Source: Doryteuthis pealeii
Lineage: Eukaryota > Mollusca > Cephalopoda > Myopsida > Loliginidae
Assembly (NCBI GenBank): GCA_023376005.1
Contig: CM042152.1
Coordinates: forward strand, 76,703,070 to 76,767,069
DNA length: 64,000 nt
Direction of reading: 5' to 3'
Below the pieces are notes generated by a model that worked only from the letters and a program-made list of their open reading frames with translations, had not been told where the DNA came from and ran no database searches. The position numbers were made by a program, and so were the translations under genes. Within the stretch, counting starts at the first letter, position 1, and every line of letters starts with the position of its first letter. Below are positions 46,739 to 57,900 of this stretch, in pieces.

Positions 46739-49700
46739 ATTTAGAAAAAAATTGTCAATATGGGTGGTTGAAAAGGAAAAGGGGAAAAATAGAATAAATA
46801 AAATAAAATGAAAGAAGAAAATAGGAAAATAAGATGAGGAAATAAATAAATGAAATCATGGGAGGGGGGGTGTCTTTAGTTGAAATCTGGAATCAATTGA
46901 TTTAACAGTGACCCCTAATAAATGACCTGACAGCAAAATACAAACTGGGCTAGATGTTAATTTATGACACATGGGTAATTACCTTCTAGAGGGGTAGACA
47001 CACAGGAACATTTTTAAAACATTTTAGCCACATTGTTTTTTTTTTACATGTGTCATTTATTTTTTAATGTAAATTTTGTTCTTTTCATTAAGCCTTGCAA
47101 TTGATTAGATATGAGCTCATCTTTCTTCAGATTACTGGGGTGGGTGTTGGGGGGGGGTCAGGAACAACAGCTGTGTTTGTATGTAAAAATAAAAAAAATA
47201 AAAAAAATCACTAATCTTGTAATTGTATCAGGTTAAACACTTGATTGCAAAATTGATTTGAGGAAACATGTTGTTACAAAGTAAGATCTAATCTAAATTG
47301 GTTGTCTTTTGTTTTGTTTTAAGTGAAAATTACATTTAATCCTATCAATGCAATAATTCTATGTATTTTTTCTCCAGATTGTTAATCCTAACTAAACATT
47401 ATTAAATAACATTAAATAATTATTTTAAATCTCCAGCTTGAAAGAAAATCTACCTATAAAGCTAATTAATAATGTTTAATTAAATATGAATAATTATTTT
47501 TGTAAGACAATTTGTTAATTTATTCTATTTTAAAGTTTGGACATTTTAATTTTGCAGGATTGAATATATCTTGCAGCAACATGGCTTTTTGATTTGGTGG
47601 TTTTTATTTATTATTAGACCCCCACCCCCATCTCTCTCAATGAGAGACCCATATTTTCAATGAGGAACTTTAAAAGAACTTTTTTTTCTTTTTTTTTCAA
47701 TGAAACTTCCCCCGGATCCAATAAGTATACATACCAAATTAGATTGTGTATAAAGGACAGACAAACAGACTCTTCTTAATTACTAATATAGGTTTTTCAA
47801 AATAAAAAAAATAAAAAATAGAATTTTATCAGATATCATTTTCTAAGGAACTGCTTATTAAACTCTCATTCTAAAACTGCTATGAATTGTCTATCAAAGC
47901 TAAAAACATTTGTTTTTTGATTTTTAGAGAATGACATTAAAGCAACTTTTGGGACTATATAGAATGCCCTTTTTTTTTATAGGCAAAGAATTTGATATTT
48001 TAAAATTGTCTGAAAAGCTATTTTTAAGCAAATTAAAAGTGGATGATATATCAAATACCGTAAATGACTTATGGCTTTGTGTTTATGACTTGAGAATGGA
48101 CAGTTATGTAAAGCATACTGAAACCTGCTTACCAACCAAAGAAAAGTTGGTAAATATCAAACGACCACAACGTAGGAATATATTGCTTAATAGAAAAATG
48201 TTTGTTTGTTCTGAATGCCTTCTATTGCTAAATGCTAAGCATGTCACGGGTTTTTATTTTATTCTTACTCATTGTTTAACCTTCCAGAAACTTTTCACTT
48301 GCTTTTAGTTTGTATATTTGAAGTGTATTTTTTTTTTGCCAGTGATATTTTCACAATAGGAATAATGATGCTGATGATGATTTTCATCATCAATAGCATT
48401 TTTAGTTTATCTATTTAGCTACAAAACTTTTCAGTTTTTTTAATAATAAAAACTATTCAGTTCTGTTTATCCAAATCACAGTTAATGTATTCATCTATAT
48501 CTATACATATATAAAGGGCAGTCAGTGTGTATGTATGTCCGGAGGAAACTACGAAAATAAAATAATTAACAACAAAGTAAATATATATATACACATTCAT
48601 TATTACAAGATCTTGTTCTTTGAGCAAAAATAATGAAGATTTGATTTTATATTTGTGAAGATAATTCAAAAATAAAAATGAAATAGTAACAGCATGGATT
48701 TTTTTATTATTATTACATTTAATATTTTCAATAGGAAATATTAATTTTAATTTTCTGAGTGTCTGTTCACTTTCTTTATGACCCCCCCCCCCCGCTGGAT
48801 CAATGCAAGGTCTTTTTTTACATAGGGATTTTAATGGGGCCTCCTGCGAGGATCCAACACACAATTCAGTAATAATGGAGCTGCAAGACTAACTTTTTGA
48901 CCTCCTCTTTACCCAGGTGATGTCGGATAACGGCTTCTAGTATACTTATAAAATCTAATGATTTTTTAAAAATCAAACTATCAAAATTGAAGATTATATT
49001 TAAATATCTGAGTTTCAAACTTGATACTTTTTCAACACGCACCTTGTACACATTGGTTTCTGTTAATATTCAACTTTACAAATTAAAAATGGAGACTTTA
49101 CTCATTCTGCTCTAATTCTCTCACCTGTCTCTTGTTGAAAAGCTTAAAAAATCAATAACAAAAAAAAAAAAAAAAATGATTTATTGCATTGAAATTCTGA
49201 TTATTCTTTCAAATGTGTCCCCCCTCTCTTCAAGAGAGGGGGGGGGACACATTTGTTCTTTCATTTTTATTCATCCATCTTAAATTTGTTTACTAATATT
49301 TATTAAGTTTAATTTAGTTGTGTCAGATGGGTGAAAATAATGAGAGGTCAGAAGAGATAGCATTGGCTAATCATCCGGGTGGACTGGGGGGGGGGGGTCT
49401 GCCATGAAAATCTGCATTTCAAATCCTGGCTTTTACCTGAGCTTGAACACAGACACTCAGGTTGGAAGTTCATAACTATTATAACCAGCACAACATATTT
49501 AATGTAACTAAAATCTAAATTGGAAGCATAACAGTTTAAAAATATTTTTTTTCTATTGTTCACACATTTTGACCTGTACATTCACTGACCTTCTTCAGGT
49601 GTAACATTATTATCATGGTGTGCCAGTAGAATGGATATCTATGAGAATCTCTCGCCCAACCGTCCTTATTGGTCATCACCCTTGTGAGGTTATCTGTGCA

Positions 49701-50579
49701 GCATCCAGAATCTGCGTAGAGCTGCTGAGCAGCCCACATTGACATTCCCATGTACAGGTTTCCACAGGAGAACGTCACTCATGAATTTGTCCTTGCTTCT
49801 CTAGCATGTCTTGTTCTTCTTACTCAGATAGATTGTGTGATCGGGGGGCAAATGGTTGTACAGCTACTTTCTTGTGGGATGTTGTTTCCATGATTTGTTT
49901 AAGACTGCACGTAGCAATTTCGTGCAACTTCCTTTTAGATTGTTCTCTAGGCAATAAAACTAGTTTGGAAGAATTGTTGCTAAGTTAAAGGTGTAATATG
50001 AACCTTTCTAAAGGAAAGAGATATATTGCTGTTCATGCTTCAAACATTTTTCTATTTTTTTCTTCTTCAGTATCCCAAAACAAAAACTGAGTCTTTCTTT
50101 GATAAAAACACAAAGTAATGCCCCCCCACACACACACTAAAAAAAAACAAAAAACAAGGAATTCAGTTACTGAAATAATTCTTTGAAACACAATTTGTTG
50201 AATATTATTTCTTGTTTCTATATTTTAATTATATTCAGATTTTATTTCAAAATTTTCCAGTTAATTCAAATATTTCTTTTCTCTTTTGTTAGGTATTTCT
50301 CTAACCGGAATGTATATGAATCCGGTTTTGGCTTCGACTGTCAGTTTTGGTTGCAAGGGAATTACGCCAACCCAGCATATCATCGTCTATTGGCTTGCTC
50401 CAATTGTAGGTTGTATTTCTGGACACAAGTTGGCTTTATTTTGTAATCAACGAAGAAAACTGTCATCGGCCGAGTCAAGTAAAATTCAAAAAGAGAAGCA
50501 GAGGAAAAATGAGAGCCCAGAAAGAACACGAAAATCTCGTCGCTTACGTTTTCGAGGGACCGCGTTGAAGAAGAGATAA
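42779..50579 (+). CDS. Aquaporin-11/12-like channel (superaquaporin), two coding exons
   Basis: Exons 42779-43418 and 50293-50579 join in phase 1 (CAG|GTAAGT donor, TTTGTTAG acceptor) into 308 residues. The family forms membrane pores for water, glycerol or peroxide, often in endoplasmic reticulum membranes. Hydrophobic helices recur at about 18-42, 55-75, 80-97, 125-147, 165-182, 203-219 and 240-263. The second pore motif is NPV (223-225) in GMYMNPVLA. Cys234 lies nine residues beyond it, the superaquaporin signature, and HIIVYWLAPIVG matches the last helix of AQP11. The first pore box is not NPA/NPC; NSV at 101-103 is its likely position. The basic tail (270-308) ends KKR. A start at 42779 follows an acceptor at 42763, so a leader exon lies upstream. 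AQP11 versus AQP12 is undecided. Confidence 0.87.
43597..44160 (+). repeat. Intronic duplicated segment, copy 1
   Basis: About 560 bases nearly identical to 47317-47886, in the same orientation inside the same intron. Shared strings include CCAGATTGTTAATCCTAACT, TTGAATATATCTTGCAGCAA and GATCCAATAAGTATACATAC. Copy 1 ends where the inverted-repeat element at 44166 begins. Confidence 0.93.
44166..44745. mobile_element. MITE-like element with ~62-bp terminal inverted repeats
   Basis: The left end TTGGACCAAGTATCCAATAG and the reverse complement of the right end TTGGACCAAGTAACCAATAG match, continuing through CAAATCATCAACTTAATGAA. The 580-bp interior is AT-rich and itself loosely inverted-repetitive. 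No transposase is present. Confidence 0.85.
44928..45208. mobile_element. Near-perfect 281-bp palindrome
   Basis: Arms of about 135 bases (TAATCATGAGGTACAAACAA ... TTATCATTAGATAAACTC and its reverse complement) meet at a loop of a few bases near 45068. Only about four or five mismatches separate the arms (for example GGCCGGAATT versus AATTCCGTCC). Confidence 0.93.
45367..45533. mobile_element. Foldback between TA microsatellites
   Basis: Arms of about 65-70 bases share TTAATTGAAGTCATACCTAA and AATTTGAAAATTAATTAG with their reverse complements. TA runs abut the left end (about 45325-45367) and lie close to the right (about 45577-45600). Confidence 0.88.
46181..46460 (+). mobile_element. tRNA-derived SINE (family G) in the aquaporin intron
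   Basis: Head TTTGTGTAATGGTTATTGTC, B-box GAGTTCAAATCCTGG, then GCACTAATGCCCTGAGAAAA, ACTATGGGTAAATAGTAGGG and GACCTTGTGTCACATCCTGC. Confidence 0.85.
46679..46735. repeat. (TA)n microsatellite
   Basis: An uninterrupted TA run of about 57 bases. Confidence 0.97.
47317..47886 (+). repeat. Intronic duplicated segment, copy 2
   Basis: Partner of 43597-44160 (see there). It ends before TATCAAAGCTAAAAACATTT, where homology stops and no inverted-repeat element follows. Confidence 0.93.
47931..48308 (+). CDS. Unassigned 125-codon open frame in the aquaporin intron
   Basis: It follows an acceptor-like TTTTTTGATTTTTAG. The predicted protein has mixed composition (EFDILKLSEKLFLSKLKVDD, VNDLWLCVYDLRMDSYVKHT) and two Cys-containing stretches. 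I do not recognise it. Splicing from the phase-1 aquaporin donor would shift this frame, so it is not an obvious alternative exon. It could be a decayed retrocopy or chance. Confidence 0.18.
   Translation: MTLKQLLGLYRMPFFFIGKEFDILKLSEKLFLSKLKVDDISNTVNDLWLCVYDLRMDSYVKHTETCLPTKEKLVNIKRPQRRNILLNRKMFVCSECLLLLNAKHVTGFYFILTHCLTFQKLFTCF
48309..49210. other. Intronic AT-rich stretch, nothing recognised
   Basis: C/G and A homopolymers only; no repeat ends seen. Confidence 0.45.
49211..49254. repeat. Loopless palindrome
   Basis: AAATGTGTCC-C4-TCTCTT is followed directly by CAAGAGAG-G run-ACACATTT. The arms are complementary except for three extra G in the right arm. Confidence 0.9.
49604..49975 (-). 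pseudogene. LINE C-terminal fragment in the aquaporin intron
   Basis: On -, frames combine as LLRAVLNKSWKQHPTRK, LYNHLPP, RSKDKFMSDVLLWKPVHGN and MWAAQQLYADSGCCTDNL, then an ATGATAATAATG tail. It is the same LINE region as at 14.4 and 32.9 kb, with several stops. Confidence 0.72.
50293..50579 (+). CDS. Aquaporin-11/12-like, coding exon 2 (residues 214-308)
   Basis: Acceptor TTTGTTAG|GT. The exon encodes GISLTGMYMNPVLASTVSFG, Cys234, HIIVYWLAPIVGCISGHKLA and a Lys/Arg-rich tail to TAA at 50577-50579. Confidence 0.9.
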
Positions 50580-50796
50580 ATCAGCTAAATGGAAATTTTG
50601 AATGGACAAAAATTCTTCATAGAAAAATTTTCTTTGATTTGGTGGACCAATTTTTCATAACATTGATTTAAAAAAGAATTTTTTTTTTCTAAATTGTTTA
50701 TCTACTCCCTTAAAAAAGAAAAAAAGAAAACACAAACTGTGTGTTTCTGGAGTAAAATGTTTTGATTGGTTAAAATTTTAACCAATCAGCTTTTTG

Positions 50797-50802
50797 AATA
50801 AA
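50797..50802 (+). terminator. Candidate polyadenylation signal for the aquaporin gene
   Basis: AATAAA about 218 bases after the stop codon, just after a short palindrome (GATTGGTTAAAATTTTAACC). Other AATAAA sites follow further down (for example near 53388), so the true 3' end is open. Confidence 0.4.
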
Positions 50803-53800
50803 TTAAGTATCAGTTTTTAAAAAAACACAAAAACAAACATCCACACATTAAATTTTGTTTTTCTTTTTTAGATGGGAAGGTAAGTGTGCCTTATTACATA
50901 ACTGTTTACATTAAAAAATGTAAATCCTGAAAAAATGATAACAAACCAATTATTCTATTTGGGAAATTGTTTAGAAAAGAATATACAGCATGCACTTATT
51001 AATTTTATCATTACTGATAAGATTTCTTTTTCTCTCTCTTTTGCATTGTGTTTGTCTTTGAATTCAAATCAAACATCATTTCCTTATTTCCCACCTTTTT
51101 ATGCTCATCACAATTCAACAATAAACTCATTGTAAAATTTATAAAATAATTTCCAGATATAAACTTAATAATGAGTTAATTACCTTTCTAAACACACACA
51201 GGTGTGTGTATTTTATATTGTGTATGTGTATATAAAATACAATTGTCTGTTATGTTAAGAAGATTAACCCCCAGAAGACCTGGGTTTTCACAATTCTGAC
51301 TGGAAATAACTTCAATCATGTGACTGAGCTTGTATGATCTTCACTTTCCATATTGGAAAATGAAAGGAATATAAAAAAGGTTAAAAAAATAATTTCAATT
51401 TTAGACAAATTATCCAAATCACACCCACACCCCCTAACCTCCTTGTTGAACAACCTCAACTTCTTAAATCTACCCGCTGAATTGTCTTATTTTTATAATT
51501 TCTGAAAAGAAAAAAAAATAGACCAAAATGTCATTTTTATTTTGGTTTGTTTTTATTTTTTAAGATGTGTGGATGTGGGGGATATTCCTGAATCTGTTTG
51601 GACCAAAATCCCTTGATTGTGTGATCAATTAAAGAGATCAATTTTTATCATTTTGGTAGATTACATTGGGATGAATACTCATTGACAAAATGGATGCTGT
51701 GATTTGATCATTTATTCAAGTATTAAGACCAATCACTCAGCTTATTTAGATTTTATAAACATAAGGAAATTAGAAATCTCTTCAGAAATTCATAAAGTTT
51801 GTTTTTACTGATTGTTCAATTATATCATTTATTAATTTGGGTCTTTAGTCCACAACACTCAAATTTGGATAAAGAATTACTTAAATATAAATTTTATTAT
51901 TAAAAAAGTTTTATATTTTGTTTAACCAGAATTCATTTTTTTAAATCTTCAATCATCTCTATATTAACAAAACCTTTTCTGCCCATTTAATTTTATTCTT
52001 GTGGCTTCTTTCTTTTTAAGAAAACCAAATTTCCTCATTGTTGGCAGCAACTAATCCATGACAAATTAGATTACTCCAAAATATTGCCAACCATTTATTT
52101 CATATTCAAGAAAAAGAGTTATCTAGTCCATAATTTTTAAAAAAATGAAACACAGGTAAACATTATTAATTGGGTAAAAAGAAGTTTTCTACTATTTTAT
52201 GAATGACATTTTCAGTTATTTGCTATTAAAGGGAATATCATATTTTATACTACATCAGATGAAGCATTCTTATATTTTCTGATAGGGCTTCACACCATAT
52301 TCTTCACTTACTGCACATAATTAAATGTGCCAGAATCAACTAGAACCATTCTCTTTGCATTTTTCACTTCACATGTAACCTCAATTTAAATCTTTAAAAT
52401 GATTGCAATGCTGATGAAATTGAAGAAGTTACATTTCTGCTTATTGTGAGGTTGGAGCATCAGATCAAATGATTTTCTCTGTAGATTTTTGAGGAATGAA
52501 AAGCTACAAAATAAAAATTCTCATTTAATGGCTTTGAATTTATCTACAGGAATACTGATGATGATGATGATGATATGAAGACATTTTTCTTTGATTTGTT
52601 ATACTAGTTGACTTAACCAACATTTTTACGACTTTATAACAACTTTTGCAAACTCTTAACATTTGACCCATAATAAATTTGCATATAAATTCCATACATT
52701 AGATGTAACTAGTTGTTACATAGTACAGAGATAGAAATGAATAAGGTCTTGAATGATAAAAAAATTAATGACTTGAGAAATTTTTCGTTTATATAATTTA
52801 ATTTATTAAAAATGTTTCTATAACTATAAGTCATAGAAACATGTTTAATTTGAATATTAGATTTTTATATTTGAAGCTGATTATTAAAGTATTTAAATTA
52901 GAGAGTATTAATTGGTGGCCAATGATTGAAACTTTTCAGAGTAGAAAATAGAATTAATTATTTTTTGAAAAGTTTAAATCCTTTCTACATTAAAAATTTT
53001 TCAGACTTCTTAGCATAATTTTGGTTTCCAGCAATTGCAACACTTACCTAACTTCATTTGTTTTTTTCTTCTTTAATTTGAGTCATAAAAATGAATTTAT
53101 CATAAAAGTTTATGGATCCAATTATACAGGAATGATGTGATGTTTAAAAAAAAGTATTAAATGATGTGATATGTATTATAGAAAATGAAATGTTTTGATT
53201 TTGAGAATAAAAATATCTGTTATAAAAATTGAAAAGAAAAGTTCAAAGAATTTCAAACTTGAACTTTTCAAAATTTTGCAAGAAAAGAAATTTATATTTT
53301 TTTGATTTCACATTTTTCTTCTTTGATTTTGAATATGTTTAACTACACAACATGTCAATTATTGAGTGCTTACCAAAAGTTATCAATAAAATGGCTAAAT
53401 TATTATTTTTTTTAATATGCATCTATACTGGGGAAAAAAATTAATGAATAAAAAATATAAAAATCATTGCCTTGCCTTGTTTTTATTCTCAGTTTCTTTG
53501 TATATATAATGTGTGTGTGTGTGTAACATGTTGATACTAACTCACTTGAAGATTAGATACATGAAACTTAAGGTGTGAGTTTTAACCGGTTATATTTAAT
53601 TCTGTAAAAGAAGAAAAAAAAAACCCAAGTTTTTGAGCAGTTGTAAACCATCTTTATGATTTTTGTTTAATAATGGCTGCCAACCTTACTGGGGAAAATT
53701 TAGTCATTTAAAACAGATGTTGGTTGATAAATTTAAGTCCAAGAAAATTTATTCCCAACACAAAAATCATTTTAACCTTTTGCTGTGCTGTGTCCGGTTG

Positions 53801-54574
53801 AAAAGATGCAGATTTTGGGGAGCATAGATTTTTTGGTATAATTAAAGAAATCGTCAAGAAAACTTAGTTATAAATGAAAGAAAAAAGACACTGCTGCTAT
53901 CAAGATTAATTAATACCCCCAATCCAGCTGTTAATAAATTTCTGGGTTTATTCATTGATATTAAAGAAACCTACGATTTTATATCTAATGCTGAAATTAA
54001 AGAAAAAAAAAAAAAGCTTCCGATGTAGAAATCCTGCACATTTATTATTTAAAAAAATTTTTTTTAACTGGATGCACAGAATCTTAAATCTAATTTCTTG
54101 TAACTGATGTGTCTCACCCACTTAAGTGATCTGTTTCCATTATTTTATCATCGAAGTCAGATAGAAAATTTGGTGGCAGTGGGCTTATCACACCCCCCTT
54201 TTTAAACAGGTTAGAAAATCAGTTTTTGAGATTGTGTTTAAGGGAATTTGAACAATGTATACAAAATGTATGGACTTTAGCTGATATTCTGAAAGATTAC
54301 TGTGTACATATCAAAGACACTTGGTCATATTAGGGGAAGTAACTCTGTAAATATACACACACTTGAGCAACTTTTACAACTTAAAATGAATTGTCCAATA
54401 AGTTACTAAAACAAACATTTTCTTTTGTACCATATCCATGAAAATGAACTGGGTTTGAACAGATCACCATATCATGCTCAACTGCAAAGAAAAATAGGAT
54501 TCATTTTTTTTTCTCCACAAAGAAAAAAAGTGGAAATGATTGTTAGAAAAGCAAAGGAAAAATTAATAATTCTT
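50803..54574. other. AT-rich convergent intergenic region, no gene seen
   Basis: Between the 3' ends of the two convergent genes. It holds a short GT/TA microsatellite near 53500-53523 and an ATG repeat near 52556-52574. The long 3' untranslated regions of either gene may extend in. Notably no SINE or LINE was seen here, unlike the flanks. Confidence 0.5.
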
Positions 54575-54580
54575 TTTATT
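54575..54580 (-). terminator. Candidate polyadenylation signal for MMADHC
   Basis: TTTATT on + (AATAAA on -) about 185 bases beyond the MMADHC stop codon. Confidence 0.35.
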
Positions 54581-54764
54581 AAATCAAAATATTACACCTT
54601 ATTAAAGTGGAGGAGAAAATATATTTAAAGAATTGTCTTGCCATATTAGTCTTTTGCCATCGGCTATTTGAGGGCTTTCTGTAATAAAACATCCTCAATG
54701 CAGAAAACATTCTTCTATTGAAGATGCGACTAAAAAAGTTTTTTTTTAGTTGAGTTTGTAGCAG

Positions 54765-54977
54765 TTACTGGGGTGTCAACTTACTTGGTTTCACCATACC
54801 CTCAAGTATTGTGAGATTAAGAGGAGCATTTGTAAAAAGACAACCAACATAACTATGAGTGCCCCATTCATGATGCTTGATTACTTTGCAACAACCAAGA
54901 TCTTCAACTTCAAAACCCAATTTACAATATTGTTCATCAGTTTCAATAAATGTATGATTGGTATGGCGGCTAAAGAA
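54765..54977 (-). CDS. MMADHC: MMADHC last exon
   Basis: Acceptor TTTTTCAG before [20 protein letters not shown]. It contains [20 protein letters not shown] and ends [19 protein letters not shown] (54765-54767). A GTAAGT occurs inside the frame at KPSK but is not needed, because the stop follows in frame. Confidence 0.95.
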   Translation of the reverse strand, partial: FFSRHTNHTFIETDEQYCKLGFEVEDLGCCKVIKHHEWGTHSYVGCLFTNAPLNLTILEGMVKPSKLTPQ

Positions 54978-57900
54978 CTGAAAAACAAAAAAAAAACAAA
55001 AAACAATTTAATGTTCAGTTGAAGAAATAAAAATAACAATGAAAATATTAAAAAATGTTCAATTATTCAAACTGATTCCAAGTTTATTTTTTATTTTTCT
55101 ACAGCAATTTCTGGAGTTTATTTTCTGTCTTTATAAATTTTGTGTAAATTTGAAAGAGGGAAATATTTTCATTAAATTTAGACAAATGATTCAAATAACA
55201 TGAAACTTTTTCACTGTTTGAAAAGTTCTCAATCCAACCAAGAAGAGGCATCAATTGGACATGGCAAATCTTTTCCCAAAGTTACAAAAAATTTTTTTTT
55301 TAAAATTCAAACAAAAAAAACCTTCTTGGTTGAGCCGAGAACTTTTCAACACTCATAGAACTGAAGTTTAATAGATTTTTAAATTTTAAATCTGCATCCA
55401 CAAAAGGTGATTTTTAATATCAACAAAAATATCCCCAATTATCTAACAGAGTGATGACACTGAAAGCTTTAAAGAAATCTATAAAGCGATTTAACAATGG
55501 CAAATCATCCTGGCTCATTCTGCTTCATTTAAAGACTTGCAAAACAATACGTGAATTTTATTCAGTCTCAAAGGATTTTCCAGAAAAGTTTAAGGAAAAG
55601 AGGGGAAACTTACTGGTTTTCCATTTTTGGGGTCAATAAAATCTGCCCAATATCCGGCCTCGGTTAAAGCTTCACAAATTTCCTGGGCTCCACTCATAAA
55701 CTGGAAAAAAAAAATCAAAGATCTTGAATTTCTTTTCTTTACATGAAGTATTGTCAACAATTATTAAATGGTGATAATTAGTATTTTCTTTCATATTTTA
55801 TTTATTTAAAAAAAAAATTGTTATTCAGTTGGAGTGTCCAATCTACAAAATGGGACACAATGGATCATAAGAAATAATAAAGAAGCTTTTTATGAGATTT
55901 GAACTCACTTCTGTAAGGGATTTATTTGGTATGTGAGTGAAACACTGTATCCAATTCCTCATAAAAAGCAACACAATGTACTTTATTTACAAGAAATCAG
56001 ATACAGAGGTGATGGCACAAGGACTGATTTAATAAGAAACTGGTTAAAAAAAACAAAAACAAAAAACGCTTATCTAATAATGGTGCACAAATTCTTGTTA
56101 TTCTGTTTTTAAAATTCTTCACATAAAACAGAAGAAAAATGTTAATAAAGTCTCTGTATGAATGTGAATTGGTTCCATAAAAGAATTCCATTTTTTTTTT
56201 TTTTTTGATGCAAAAGAAACTTACACTGGCCCAAAGTTGTTTACGTTCATTAGCAATATCATAATTCCAATTTGCCATATCATTATCTGTTTTCTGACTG
56301 ACTGTGATTACTGTGAAGTTGCCTTCCATGATGTCCCGATCAGGGAAAAGACTGGAAAAATCTGCAGCAAAAAGAAAATTTACATTTATTGGATCAAATG
56401 ATCACATTGAAAATTATTGAATTAAAAAAACAAAAAAACAATCAAAGATTGATTCACATGGGAATAAATTAACTTAAAAGGTTTTGCCTTGTAAATGAAA
56501 ATGATGGATCATGAAAAATAGATTTTTACAAATCAAATTACAAATAAAACTCTTTTCTTATCTTTGGTTAATTTCTCCCAGAAAAGTGTTTCAGAATTTT
56601 AGATTAATTCAAACATATCATCAATCACACAGCATCAGATATCACATGAATTTTGATTTTTAAACAAAAATTCTGATATTTGCAAAAATTCAAAAAAGAA
56701 ATTCTAATAATCTCTATGTCATCTACATTTGCTCAGATTGGTGAAAATGCATTTGAGATCTGCAGATTGAAAAAAGATATTTTGATAAAATTTTAAAAAC
56801 TTATGTAAAATTAGGGATAACGATTTAACATAGAAAAAAATTTTCTTAGTTTAGTTTTGTTTATTGGCATATCAGCCGTTTATGGGTTATTTAATGCCAA
56901 AATTCAATTCATTTGTAAATGTTTAATCATAACTATATTTTTAGTTATATAGTTTCAATGGGACCTTAAAAAAGTACTATCACACCAGATCAAAGTGGAC
57001 CTGGGAGTAATGGCAAAGGAGTGACTCAATACTCACTAGAACTCCAGAAATGGAATCTCAACACTGGATGTAGTTAAGTGTCATACTTAGGACACTTTCC
57101 TTTTCTTAGATTAACAGATGTTAATATTATTTTAAGTTTTCTTCAAAGCAATTAATAAAAAAAATATAACCAACAGAATTTCTATCAAAATTTATCCTTC
57201 AATTTAGAAATTCAAATGATGCTTGGTCCTTATGTACAAAGAGCAAACCTATTCCTCACACACACACGAGTAGTGGGATGCCTTACATATGATTTAGAAT
57301 GAAAATAAATGAAATTTAATAAAATTACTGAGGTTTTTTACATGAAGGACAAAAAGCATAAAAAAATGTTTTATTTATCATTTTAGTTTAGCATAGTGTC
57401 ATCACAAAAAGATCAGGACACTTTGTGAGGATCAAACTCAACTAACAAATGGTGTAGCAAGATGTAGCATGATATCAGCCTTGTGTGTTTAGTTTATAGA
57501 TATTAATAATCTTTTTTTTTTTTTGCAGAGGACAAATCTGTTTGTCTGGGATTTAATTAGGAAAATAACAAATATTTATAAAATGACAGCCATTTAAAAA
57601 ATGTTTATCTCCAATCAATTAAGTTGAATGTTAAAAAGAACATTTTCCAAAACAAACATCTTATCCATTATTGACGGCTTAATAATCAAAATAGATTTAA
57701 AAGAAAAAAATTTAAAAAATTCAAAGAAAAAAAGAAAAAAAAAAGAGGAATATAAAAATCTTTTATTTTTAAATATTTAGAATTTATGGAGTGGGTAGGT
57801 GAATTTAAAGATATTTATTTTTATAACTAAACAAGTAAATAATAAGAAAAGGAGTGAAACTTTAATTTTACTGATTTTTACAAAAAGAAAATTTTTTCTT

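Noticed and set aside
48457..48864. 135-codon frame on -
   Set aside because: Composition is AT-driven with low-complexity stretches; no splice context or recognisable domain.
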